A stretch of DNA of 64,000 bases. Source: Candidatus Gastranaerophilales bacterium. Its GTDB lineage: Bacteria > Cyanobacteriota > Vampirovibrionia > Gastranaerophilales > CAJFVJ01. The position numbers and the translations under genes were made by a program. The notes below the pieces were generated by a model that did not search any database, was not told where the DNA came from, and saw nothing but the letters and a program-made list of their open reading frames with translations. Of the stretch, positions 17,340-25,150 are shown piece by piece; the stretch's first letter is position 1, and every line of letters begins with the position of its first letter. Where the stretch lies: contig CALUSR010000001.1 in the NCBI GenBank assembly GCA_944323485.1, positions 192,437 to 256,436 on the forward strand. The letters run 5' to 3'.

Positions 17340-17424
17340 GGAGAGGTGTCCGAGTGGTTTAAGGTGCGGATCTCGAAAGTCTGTGCGGGGAAACCCGCCG
17401 AGGGTTCGAATCCCTCCCTCTCCG
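17340..17424 (+). tRNA. tRNA-Ser(CGA)
   Basis: Class II tRNA of 85 nt. Acceptor stem GGAGAGG pairs with CCTCTCC (17417-17423) and the discriminator is G. The anticodon loop CTCGAAA gives CGA, which reads UCG. It has a long variable arm (GTGCGGGGAAACCCGCC region) and T loop GGTTCGAATCC. CCA is not encoded. Confidence 0.97.
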
Positions 17425-17454
17425 GATTTTTCGGATAAATTAAAACTTTCTAAA

Positions 17455-18321
17455 ATGTTTGTACGTATTTTGCTTACAATTCTGCTTTTATTCCTGACAA
17501 ACAGGAGTTTTGCAGAGCCAAAAATTTGTTTTAACGAAAGCTTGCTGGTATACAACAACTGTATTCTGATACCAAACTTCGGGCAGCCGCCTCACACAAA
17601 AGAGAGAGCAAAAGCAGCAGGATACATTTTGTATTATAAAAACAATAAACTGCAAGAATATATCCCGCCTGATGGAAATCTGGAATATCCGACAGCCATG
17701 GCAGTTCACCGCAAAAACTTATTTATATGCAACAGAAACAATCTTCTGATCTATGACATCACCAATCTCAAAAAGCAACCTCAAAAGATAACTTTCAGAA
17801 ATAATAACGCTCTGAACGACCTTGCTATATCTGATGGAAACCTCTATATTACTTCAACGGATAAAAACCGCATCTACAAAATAAATCTGAACTCAAAAAA
17901 TTTTACACCTCAAAAATGGATTGATATCCCCTCTCCAAACGGAATAATTTTCCATAAAAATACAGCTTATATCGCCTCTATTCCAGCTGACTACAAAAAT
18001 GTCAAAGAGGAGAATGTTGTCTACATCATCAAAGATAAAAACAACCCGAAAGCAGAAAAATTTAACAGCACCCCAGGGCTGTATGACGGGCTTGCAATAT
18101 CAAAAGACGGAAAAACTCTGTATGTTTCAGACTGGAAAACATCATCTATCAAAGCAATCGATACATCAACAAAAAAAGAAAAAACTGTCTATTTCGAAAA
18201 AAATCTTTCGCCCGCTGATATTGCACTCGAAAAAAAACAGCTCCTAATCCCTGATATGATGAAGCACAGAATCATTATCTTTGACCTGACAAATCTGAAT
18301 ACAAAGCTCATCACAAACTGA
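17455..18321 (+). CDS. Secreted beta-propeller protein (SMP-30/NHL-like)
   Basis: Exported protein of 288 aa. The start at 17455 (MFVRILLTILLLFLTNRSFA, signal peptide) is preferred; the open frame extends back into the tRNA gene, which is not plausible. The body shows blade-like repeats: LNDLAISDGNLYITSTDKNR, PNGIIFHKNTAYIAS, YDGLAISKDGKTLYVSDWK and PADIALEKKQLLIPDMMKHR. This fits a six-bladed propeller of the SMP-30/gluconolactonase or NHL class. No catalytic metal site can be assigned with confidence, so it may be a binding protein. Confidence 0.8.
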   Translation: MFVRILLTILLLFLTNRSFAEPKICFNESLLVYNNCILIPNFGQPPHTKERAKAAGYILYYKNNKLQEYIPPDGNLEYPTAMAVHRKNLFICNRNNLLIYDITNLKKQPQKITFRNNNALNDLAISDGNLYITSTDKNRIYKINLNSKNFTPQKWIDIPSPNGIIFHKNTAYIASIPADYKNVKEENVVYIIKDKNNPKAEKFNSTPGLYDGLAISKDGKTLYVSDWKTSSIKAIDTSTKKEKTVYFEKNLSPADIALEKKQLLIPDMMKHRIIIFDLTNLNTKLITN

Positions 18322-18326
18322 TTTTT

Positions 18327-19436
18327 TTATTCTATCAAAGGAGGATATCCGCTTTCTTCAAGATGCTCAAAACCTATTTTAGCCTGTATTCTTGGACTTA
18401 AAGCTAATCCGTTTAAAACATCTTCTCTTATTCCAGGTTTTGATGACCCGCTGTATATAATAAACTCAGATGTAAAATTATATGCATCTATTTCCATAGG
18501 TTCTGAATAATATTCTGTTTTCGAATCTTCCGTTCCTCCAATTTTGTTCTTCAGATTTGTCAAAAAATGTTCTTTCACTGATAAATATCTGTTATCATCA
18601 GGGAAAATGCTGAATTTCAACATTGTATTTTCATCTAACATCTTCTTTGGTTTGTAACTCTTATAATACGTATTGATATGTTCTTCTTTTTCTTTTTTCA
18701 GTCTTGCAAGATTCTCAGCAATACTTTTTCCGTTTTCATCCGTTTCAATGCCATCTTGCAACATTGACTCATCAATAGATATTAGCTCATCATGTAAGTT
18801 TATAATTTTAGCATTATTTTTATCATATATTCTTTTTGTTTCATCTCCAACATTTTCGCACGAAGCAAGAAGATGCTCCTGAACACAATGTCTGAGTTCA
18901 TGAGCAAAATGTGACTTCAAAGCAAGTTCTTTCTCCTCTTCGTTCAATTTTACAACTCTACCTTCATAAGGGGCGTCCTGAGACATTATTGTTTTTCTGA
19001 GACCTTCTTCTCCATAACATATAGTAGGGAGCGTTCCCTCTTTTTCATAATACAAATATATATTTTCTTTCATCAAATGTTCCGAAACATCGAGCGTATT
19101 ATTTCTAAAATTATATGCAGCAAGTGTAGACGAATTTGGGTCAGTATCTTTTTCGAACACAAGCTTCGGTTTTGAGATATTCAAATCTTTGACTATCGGC
19201 GGCATAAGACCCATAACTTCATCATATGTTTCGTTGTAAAGGCGCTCGATATAAGCTTCCTCAGGTGTTTTTGCAACTTGAGTAATTTTTTGAGCATCGG
19301 AAGTTCTGACAAACTCATCCTTCACAGGCTGGCTGTTGATTGAGGGAACTGAATTCTGAGCTGCCGGATTTGGTCGTATGCTCCCCGCTCTGTTTGTCAG
19401 AAGAAAATTTTGAAATATGTTGCCATTAATGTCCAT
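18327..19436 (-). CDS. Putative HExxH zinc metallopeptidase, lineage-specific
   Basis: Protein of 369 aa, not matched to a named family. Residues 179-183 are HELRH inside the helix KSHFAHELRHCVQEHLL, a zincin signature. A downstream acidic segment, EYYSEPMEIDAYNF (308-321), could give the third zinc ligand (Glu312 or Glu315). The N-terminal 50 residues are polar and unstructured, with no signal peptide. The C-terminal part is mixed and charged. The gene converges on the beta-propeller with 5 bp between the stop codons and lies in a lower-GC stretch. Peptidase activity is inferred from the motif alone. Confidence 0.65.
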   Translation of the reverse strand: MDINGNIFQNFLLTNRAGSIRPNPAAQNSVPSINSQPVKDEFVRTSDAQKITQVAKTPEEAYIERLYNETYDEVMGLMPPIVKDLNISKPKLVFEKDTDPNSSTLAAYNFRNNTLDVSEHLMKENIYLYYEKEGTLPTICYGEEGLRKTIMSQDAPYEGRVVKLNEEEKELALKSHFAHELRHCVQEHLLASCENVGDETKRIYDKNNAKIINLHDELISIDESMLQDGIETDENGKSIAENLARLKKEKEEHINTYYKSYKPKKMLDENTMLKFSIFPDDNRYLSVKEHFLTNLKNKIGGTEDSKTEYYSEPMEIDAYNFTSEFIIYSGSSKPGIREDVLNGLALSPRIQAKIGFEHLEESGYPPLIE

Positions 19437-19492
19437 ATTTAAAATAAAAATTTTAAATTAAAGAAATTTCTCTTTTTATATTATATTTATTA

Positions 19493-19642
19493 CTAAATAT
19501 TAATATTTATTTTGCAGTATTCAAACAAAAAATATTCGCAGCCGGCAACAAAAACCAAATTAATACCTTTCCTTCGCAGTTTTTCTTCTTCAATTGAAGC
19601 TTTCAACATATAATTTTCAATTTCTTTTTCATCTGCATTCAT
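19493..19642 (-). CDS. Short ORF or gene remnant
   Basis: A 49-codon frame starting at an ATG with AAGG six bases upstream. It encodes a charged helix (MNADEKEIENYMLKASIEEE) and a hydrophobic end. No homology recognised. The surrounding 19437-19725 is otherwise AT-rich and empty, so this may be the residue of a decayed gene. Confidence 0.3.
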   Translation of the reverse strand: MNADEKEIENYMLKASIEEEKLRRKGINLVFVAGCEYFLFEYCKININI

Positions 19643-19725
19643 AAACCTTGCAAGCCGACGTCATAAACAATCCTGCGATATTTTAAATTTTTAACATTTC
19701 CCTTTTTCCATACAGAAATTATATA

Positions 19726-20442
19726 TTACGCATTAGGTTTTACATATTCAGTCCTATTATAAATTTCGTCTAAATTTACATGATACCAGCTAAAATCTGA
19801 CTCTTCTTTAAACTTTCTGCCCAAAAATTCACTATGGCAGTACATTCCTGTAATTGCACGATTTTTAAGATATTCAGCAGCATATTGTGAAAATCTGGCA
19901 ACTATCGGATTAGAAACTCCTTTTTCTATACACTCAATTCCCATCTCCTTGTTAAAAAGCACTTCCAAAGCATTTTCACTAAACTGAAAATAATGCCATG
20001 GTCTCTCATGTGAAGAAAAACTATAATGAGTTTCTACAAAAATATATCCCCCAACTTTTAGCAACTTAACAATTTCTTGAGCAGCAATCCAAGGCATTGC
20101 AAAATGCTCAAAGCAAGCAGATGAAAAAATCAAATCAAACTTTTCTCCATTAAAATAATTTGATAGCTTATGCACATCACCAACTACATCAACATTATTC
20201 CCCGGATAAAAATCAAATCCGGTATATCTGGCATTTATAAGTTTTTTGCGTATAGAAGAAGGACCAGTTACCTCTCTGCTGCCTATTTCTAAAACATTCC
20301 AGTGATTTTTATTCGCAAGTTCAATCAAATAATCACACCATTTATCATGTGCAACAGTTATAGATAAAGGAACATTTTTATGCAAATAGGATTTATCACT
20401 TTTAAAAATGTTTTTAATTTTCAAAAATAAATTTTTCATCAT
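19726..20442 (-). CDS. Class I SAM-dependent methyltransferase
   Basis: Methyltransferase of 238 aa. SAM-binding motif I is NVLEIGSREVTGPSS (about 49-63); motif II is TGFDFYPGNNVDVVGD. The acidic post-motif FDLIFSSACFEHF and the motif III region LLKVGGYIFVETHYSF follow. The arrangement is that of Methyltransf_11-type enzymes often seen in surface-polysaccharide loci, but no glycosyltransferases are nearby. Its AT content is higher than that of the housekeeping genes to the right, which may indicate transfer. It lies between the zincin gene and tRNA-Ser(GGA). Substrate unknown. Confidence 0.82.
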   Translation of the reverse strand: MMKNLFLKIKNIFKSDKSYLHKNVPLSITVAHDKWCDYLIELANKNHWNVLEIGSREVTGPSSIRKKLINARYTGFDFYPGNNVDVVGDVHKLSNYFNGEKFDLIFSSACFEHFAMPWIAAQEIVKLLKVGGYIFVETHYSFSSHERPWHYFQFSENALEVLFNKEMGIECIEKGVSNPIVARFSQYAAEYLKNRAITGMYCHSEFLGRKFKEESDFSWYHVNLDEIYNRTEYVKPNA

Positions 20443-20468
20443 AAAAACTTTCTAAAACTATCAAAAAA

Positions 20469-20556
20469 CGGAGAAGGGGGGATTCGAACCCCCGGTACCC
20501 TTTTGAGGTACACAGTCTTTCCAGGACTGCACCTTAAACCGCTCGGACACTTCTCC
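20469..20556 (-). tRNA. tRNA-Ser(GGA)
   Basis: Class II tRNA of 88 nt on the minus strand. Acceptor GGAGAAG pairs with CTTCTCC and the discriminator is G. The anticodon loop CTGGAAA gives GGA, which reads UCC and UCU. It has a long variable arm. It shares its D-arm sequence GTGTCCGAG-GGTTTAAGG with the tRNA-Ser(CGA) at 17340, which is in the opposite orientation. CCA is not encoded. Confidence 0.97.
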
Positions 20557-20602
20557 TCAGTTCTATATTCAAGTTTATCATCTAATCAAAATCGGTCAAT
20601 CT

Positions 20603-21904
20603 CTAACATATTGTCTTATAAATTAAAGCTTCTGTTTTAACCGGGTCAGATACAATTTCGTAAGCAAAAGATATCTCTTCACAGACCGCTTTTCCTAAAT
20701 TTTCATCATCGGCATGGACATAAGCAAGCACCTCTCCATTCTTGACCTCATCTCCGATTTTTTTTGCAAGAACAATTCCCACTCTGTGGTTAATCTCATC
20801 GCCTTTTTTGTCTCTTCCTGCTCCTAACATTTTGCAGGCTTTTGCAATGCTCAATGCATCACATCTTGAAACATATCCATCGCTAAAAGACTTCACATCA
20901 AGAATATATCTTGCCTTATCATATGTTCCTTTTTCAATGGACAAAAGGTTTCCATGCTGCGCTGATACCATCTCTTCAAATTTTCTGAAAGCTGACCCGT
21001 CATCGAGAAGTTTGCACAAATAAACCTCAGCATCTTCCAGATTTTCAAACTTCTTCGCTTTCACAAGAGCAAGCGCCGCAAAATAAACCGACAAATCTCT
21101 GACATCATCAGGTCCTTTTCCTCTCAAGACATCAACAGACTCGACTACTTCAAGCAAATTTCCGACAGCAAAACCAAGAGGCTGGTTCATATCCGTTATA
21201 ACAGCCGTGATATCACGCCCGAGCCTGTGCCCGACAGATACCATAAGTTCCGATAACTTCTCTGCCTGCTCTTTTGTTTTGATGAATGCCCCGCTTCCGC
21301 ATTTTACATCAAGTATGATTATGTTTGCGCCTGATGCAATTTTTTTTGATACAACGGATGAACATATAAAAGGAAGGCAATCAACCGTTGCGGTAACATC
21401 TCTCAGAGCATAAAGTTTCCCATCGGCAGGCGTCAGCTCAAGAGTTTGTGAGGCAATAGCCACGTTGATATTCTTCACCTGAGCCAAAAATTCGTCGATA
21501 GATAAATCCGTTCTGAATCCATCAATTGACTCTAATTTGTCAATTGTCCCTCCGGTATGCCCGAGCCCGCGTCCGGATAACTTTGCAACAGGCAGCCCTG
21601 CCGCAGCGAGAAGAGGTATCAGCACAAGTGTAATTTTATCACCCACACCGCCCGTTGAATGTTTGTCTACAATATAACTGCCCAATGATGATAAATCAAG
21701 CATATCGCCCGACTTCGCCATTGCCTCTGTCAAATAAGCAGTCTCATCATCATTCATACCGGCAAACCAAACAGCCATCAACCATGCAGAAATTTGATAA
21801 TCTGCAATCGTTCCGTTAGTAATCCCGTCTATAATAAACTGTATTTCATCACGGGTATAGGAAGAACCTTTTTTTTTCTTTTCTATTAAATCAACTATTC
21901 TCAT
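20603..21904 (-). CDS. pdp: Pyrimidine-nucleoside (thymidine) phosphorylase
   Basis: Salvage enzyme of 433 aa that splits thymidine/uridine with phosphate into base and (deoxy)ribose-1-phosphate. The family signature is intact: DKHSTGGVGDK, SGRGLGHTGGTIDKLES, LYALRDVTATV and KCGSGAF. Length matches Pdp/DeoA. The ATG overlaps the motB stop codon (ATGA), an unusual partnership, so it is probably co-transcribed with motAB. DeoA and Pdp cannot be told apart reliably by eye; the organism type favours Pdp. Confidence 0.93.
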   Translation of the reverse strand: MRIVDLIEKKKKGSSYTRDEIQFIIDGITNGTIADYQISAWLMAVWFAGMNDDETAYLTEAMAKSGDMLDLSSLGSYIVDKHSTGGVGDKITLVLIPLLAAAGLPVAKLSGRGLGHTGGTIDKLESIDGFRTDLSIDEFLAQVKNINVAIASQTLELTPADGKLYALRDVTATVDCLPFICSSVVSKKIASGANIIILDVKCGSGAFIKTKEQAEKLSELMVSVGHRLGRDITAVITDMNQPLGFAVGNLLEVVESVDVLRGKGPDDVRDLSVYFAALALVKAKKFENLEDAEVYLCKLLDDGSAFRKFEEMVSAQHGNLLSIEKGTYDKARYILDVKSFSDGYVSRCDALSIAKACKMLGAGRDKKGDEINHRVGIVLAKKIGDEVKNGEVLAYVHADDENLGKAVCEEISFAYEIVSDPVKTEALIYKTIC

Positions 21905-23109
21905 TCTTTTGTCCCTGATGAATCTTTCGGTTTGAATAACGAATTATACAGCTGTGTAAAAATCGACTCTGACTCAAATTCGTCCAAAACCTTTTCATCA
22001 GCCGAATATTGAGTTATCGGTTGTGTTCTGTTGTTATTTTCCTGAGCTTGACCTTTTATTGATTGCTCATATCGGAAAATTTGATTTTCAATATCGTCAG
22101 ATTCTTTTTTGTATGTGTCTTGGATAATAATCGCATCTTTTGAGTCGCCTTCTTCAAGAATAGCATTTACCGCCGCACTGTTTTTATGCTCCGGAGCAGT
22201 TTTATCTGACACGGGTATATTCGGAGAAGCCTGCGATGTCTGAGGATTTCTCAAATTTTTAAGGTTATCTTTGTTGTCTGATACAGGTGCATTAGGATTG
22301 TTATTATAAATATTCAAAGACTGATGAACCGATGACTCAGGATCGTTCATTGCTACCTTATTTTTCAAAACAATAATTTCAACACGTCTGTTTTTTTTGC
22401 GATTTTCAGGTTTTTGATTATCAGCAATCGGACGTGTATCAGCATAACCGACTATTGAAAATAAATTCGGCTTGAAAGAAAAATTTGTTATGAGATATCT
22501 GGCGACACTTCCGGCTCTTGCAGCTGAAAGTTCCCAGTTCGAAGGATAAACAGCAGATGCCATCGGCACACTGTCTGTGTGTCCTTCAACTCTTATATTA
22601 TGCAGGTTGAATTTGCTCTTTATCAATCCGCCTACTTTATCAAGAATTTTCGTCGATTTAAGCGTAAGTTTTGTACTTGATGACTCAAATAATAAATCTG
22701 AATCCAAAATATTAATGACAAGCCCTCTTTCATCTATACTGACATCTATATCATTTTTGAGGTCTTTATCTTTTTCTATTGCTTCTTTAATCTTCTCAAA
22801 AGACTCCTGCTCGTACTTGGGGCTCAAGAGCTCAAGAAGAGGAGGAACAACCGAATCACCCGGAGTGTTGTCAAATACACTTTCATCATTCCCGCCTTCT
22901 CCCATAATGCTTGGAGAGCCGTCAAACAAAGATGATGCAGAGAAAGCTCTTTCAAGAGAATCCTGCAGATTTGTATAATCCTGAGCATTCGACATGGCAA
23001 GACCATAGAGAACAACAAATGTGGCAAACAGCAATGTCATAAAATCAGCATATGACACAAGCCATCTTTCTAAATTTTCATGTTCTTCCTGATGTTTTTT
23101 TTTCGCCAT
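21901..23109 (-). CDS. motB: MotB-like stator protein with long C-terminal extension
   Basis: Protein of 402 aa. The N-terminal segment (ERWLVSYADFMTLLFATFVV) holds the single TM helix with the proton/sodium-conducting Asp. An OmpA-type peptidoglycan-binding domain follows at about 150-255 (VEGHTDSVPM, SNWELSAARAGSVARYL, ADTRPIADN, NRRVEIIVLK). MotB normally ends soon after this, but here about 145 extra polar, Asn/Ser/Pro-rich residues follow. The gene is 40 bp downstream of motA. No other flagellar gene is in the window, so a role with a flagellar or another energised system stays open. Confidence 0.88.
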   Translation of the reverse strand: MAKKKHQEEHENLERWLVSYADFMTLLFATFVVLYGLAMSNAQDYTNLQDSLERAFSASSLFDGSPSIMGEGGNDESVFDNTPGDSVVPPLLELLSPKYEQESFEKIKEAIEKDKDLKNDIDVSIDERGLVINILDSDLLFESSSTKLTLKSTKILDKVGGLIKSKFNLHNIRVEGHTDSVPMASAVYPSNWELSAARAGSVARYLITNFSFKPNLFSIVGYADTRPIADNQKPENRKKNRRVEIIVLKNKVAMNDPESSVHQSLNIYNNNPNAPVSDNKDNLKNLRNPQTSQASPNIPVSDKTAPEHKNSAAVNAILEEGDSKDAIIIQDTYKKESDDIENQIFRYEQSIKGQAQENNNRTQPITQYSADEKVLDEFESESIFTQLYNSLFKPKDSSGTKE

Positions 23110-23149
23110 ACTGAGCCTTGTTTATACTCCCTCGGTTAAAATAAAAATA

Positions 23150-23890
23150 TTAAAGTAAATATGTCTGGAGCTTTCTTTCAATCAACGCAGGACTTTCACC
23201 TGCCTGAATGGCAAGTATACCCTCGAGAATCATCTCTCTTGCAATCATCACTTCTTTTGATTTAAAACGCAAATTTGTAGACATAGGAATGCTGATTAAA
23301 TTTGCAAAACCAACACCATAAACAGTTGCAACGAACGCAACGGCAATACCTGCGCCGAGTTTTGAAGGGTCTGATAAATTCTGCATAACCTGAATCAAAC
23401 CGAGAACCGCTCCGATAATACCGATTGTAGGAGAAAATCCGCCTGCTGATTCCCAAACTTTTGCCGCCCCTGCTTCTTTTGCTTCTTCTTGAGCCATTTT
23501 ATTTTCAAGCATTTCACGGACAAGTTTCGGGTCAGTACCATCGCTGACCAGTTCAAGACCCAGTTTCAAAAATTCATCGTCTTCTGTCTTTGCATCCTGT
23601 TCAAGAGATATAACACCTTCTTTACGTGCTTTTTGCGCATAAGTTATTATTTTTTGTATGATAACTTCATAGTTTATCTTTGTTGAGAAGAAAACGATTT
23701 TTGTGCTCTTCAAAGCATCCATCAAAGTTTCCGGCGGAAAACTCAAAAGTATCGCACCAAAAGTACCCCCGAATACAATAAATGCAGCCGTAATCTGTAT
23801 AAGCTGATTAATATTACCACCTTCGAGAGCCTGCCCGATTAGAATAAACCCGATGCCGGCAACTGCCCCTATTAAGGCTACTATATTCAT
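23150..23890 (-). CDS. motA: MotA-like stator protein
   Basis: Protein of 246 aa with four TM helices of the MotA/ExbB superfamily. The N-terminal hairpin is NIVALIGAVAGIGFILIGQAL with FIVFGGTFGAILLSFP. A cytoplasmic loop carries charged residues, and the conserved C-terminal pair includes GFSPTIGIIGAVLGLIQVM and LGAGIAVAFVATVYGVGFAN. Length and the second signature identify MotA rather than TolQ/ExbB. GGAG precedes the ATG. It is the first gene of motA-motB-pdp. Whether it uses H+ or Na+ is not clear. Confidence 0.93.
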   Translation of the reverse strand: MNIVALIGAVAGIGFILIGQALEGGNINQLIQITAAFIVFGGTFGAILLSFPPETLMDALKSTKIVFFSTKINYEVIIQKIITYAQKARKEGVISLEQDAKTEDDEFLKLGLELVSDGTDPKLVREMLENKMAQEEAKEAGAAKVWESAGGFSPTIGIIGAVLGLIQVMQNLSDPSKLGAGIAVAFVATVYGVGFANLISIPMSTNLRFKSKEVMIAREMILEGILAIQAGESPALIERKLQTYLL

Positions 23891-23981
23891 TTTTGCTCCA
23901 AATGTAATTACAATTATCTCATACTAATTAAATAATACTTTTCATATATTGTAATCATTCAGTTAAATTAAATAATAATAT

Positions 23982-24569
23982 TTACAGCTCTATCCACTTT
24001 CTGAAGACATCATACCCTGCCCTTGCACTTTTTTCAGGGTGAAACTGCATTGCGAATATATTATCCTTTTCAACAGATGCCGCAAAATCAATATAATAAC
24101 TGCAATAAGCTGACACTATACTCTCATCTTCAGGCTTAACATAATAAGAATTTACAAAATAAAAATAATCATCTGACAACACTCTGTTATTTGAAGTGGT
24201 GCGAAGTTTGTTCCAGCCTATCTGAGGGATTTTTCCTTCTCTGAATTTCAAAACTTCACCTCTGAAAACCCCAAGACCGTCAACACCCGGAGCCTCTTCA
24301 CTTTTTTCGAACAGAACCTGAAGCCCCAAACACACTCCCAAGAAATATTTTCCCGAATTGATAGACTCTTTGATTACGGGTACAAGCCCTTTTTCATCAA
24401 GGTTTCTCATTGCCTGAGCAAAGTGTCCCTGACCGGGGAAGATTATTTTATCAGCAGACAAAATCTTCTTCTCATCAGATGTAAGTTCATACTCGCAGTC
24501 AAAGTTATCAAGCATATTTGCTATGCTGCACAAATTGCCTGCTCCATAGTCTATTACAGCTATTTTCAT
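23982..24569 (-). CDS. hisH: Imidazole glycerol phosphate synthase, glutaminase subunit
   Basis: Class I glutamine amidotransferase of 195 aa that feeds ammonia to HisF at step 5 of histidine synthesis. The oxyanion and nucleophile region is FLGVCLGLQVLFEKSEEAPG (Cys). The catalytic His and Glu are in MQFHPEKSARAG. Its start overlaps the hisB stop by 4 bp. HisF is not in this window, so the two subunits are not adjacent here. Confidence 0.96.
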   Translation of the reverse strand: MKIAVIDYGAGNLCSIANMLDNFDCEYELTSDEKKILSADKIIFPGQGHFAQAMRNLDEKGLVPVIKESINSGKYFLGVCLGLQVLFEKSEEAPGVDGLGVFRGEVLKFREGKIPQIGWNKLRTTSNNRVLSDDYFYFVNSYYVKPEDESIVSAYCSYYIDFAASVEKDNIFAMQFHPEKSARAGYDVFRKWIEL

Positions 24570-25150
24570 AAAATTCCCTTCGTCGAAGGAGTGATATCAG
24601 AATGCTTTTCATCAATTGATACAGCCTGAGAAAGAGCACGTGCAAAAGATTTAAAAACAGCTTCAATTTTATGATGAGTGTCCTCGCCGGCTAACAACTT
24701 TATGTGTATGGTAGAAGCACTTGCAACAGAAAAACTGTTGAAGAAATGCTTCAGCAAAACGGTTTCAAAATCGCTGACAATCTGTTCTTCTATCTCAACA
24801 TCAATTCCTGAAAAAGGGCGCCCGCTAAGGTCAACAACACTCAACACAAGAGCCTCATCCATAGGGATAATTGCATGCCCGTAGCGTTTAATGCCTTTTT
24901 TATCACCTAGAGCCTCTTTGAAAGCTTCCCCGAGCGTAATAGCAGTATCTTCAAGAACATGATGAGAATCACCATCGAGAGATTTTGAATTTATATCAAT
25001 ATCAAAATGCCCGTGGGCAGCAAACTGCTCAAGCATGTGGTCAAAGAACTTTATACCTGTAGATATATTCCTCTTTCCTGTGCCGTCAAGGTTCAGGCTG
25101 ATTTTTATTTCAGTTTCAAGAGTTTTTCTTTCGCGGGTTGATGTCCTCAT
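24566..25150 (-). CDS. hisB: Imidazoleglycerol-phosphate dehydratase
   Basis: Monofunctional HisB of 194 aa, step 6 of histidine synthesis (IGP to imidazole acetol phosphate), a Mn-dependent enzyme. Duplicated metal motifs are visible: GDSHHVLEDTAITLGEAF in the first half and GEDTHHKIEAVFKSFARAL in the second. It lacks the N-terminal histidinol-phosphatase domain of enteric HisB, so the phosphatase must come from elsewhere, probably the HAD domain fused to the upstream HisC. It overlaps that gene and hisH by 4 bp each. Confidence 0.96.
   Translation of the reverse strand: MRTSTRERKTLETEIKISLNLDGTGKRNISTGIKFFDHMLEQFAAHGHFDIDINSKSLDGDSHHVLEDTAITLGEAFKEALGDKKGIKRYGHAIIPMDEALVLSVVDLSGRPFSGIDVEIEEQIVSDFETVLLKHFFNSFSVASASTIHIKLLAGEDTHHKIEAVFKSFARALSQAVSIDEKHSDITPSTKGIL

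Noticed and set aside
17311-17454. Upstream extension of the beta-propeller gene through tRNA-Ser
   Set aside because: The frame is open but would translate the tRNA gene. The ATG at 17455 begins a good signal peptide.
18327-20442. Prophage or integrative element between the tRNA-Ser genes
   Set aside because: No integrase, phage structural gene or duplicated tRNA end is visible; only composition and position are suggestive.
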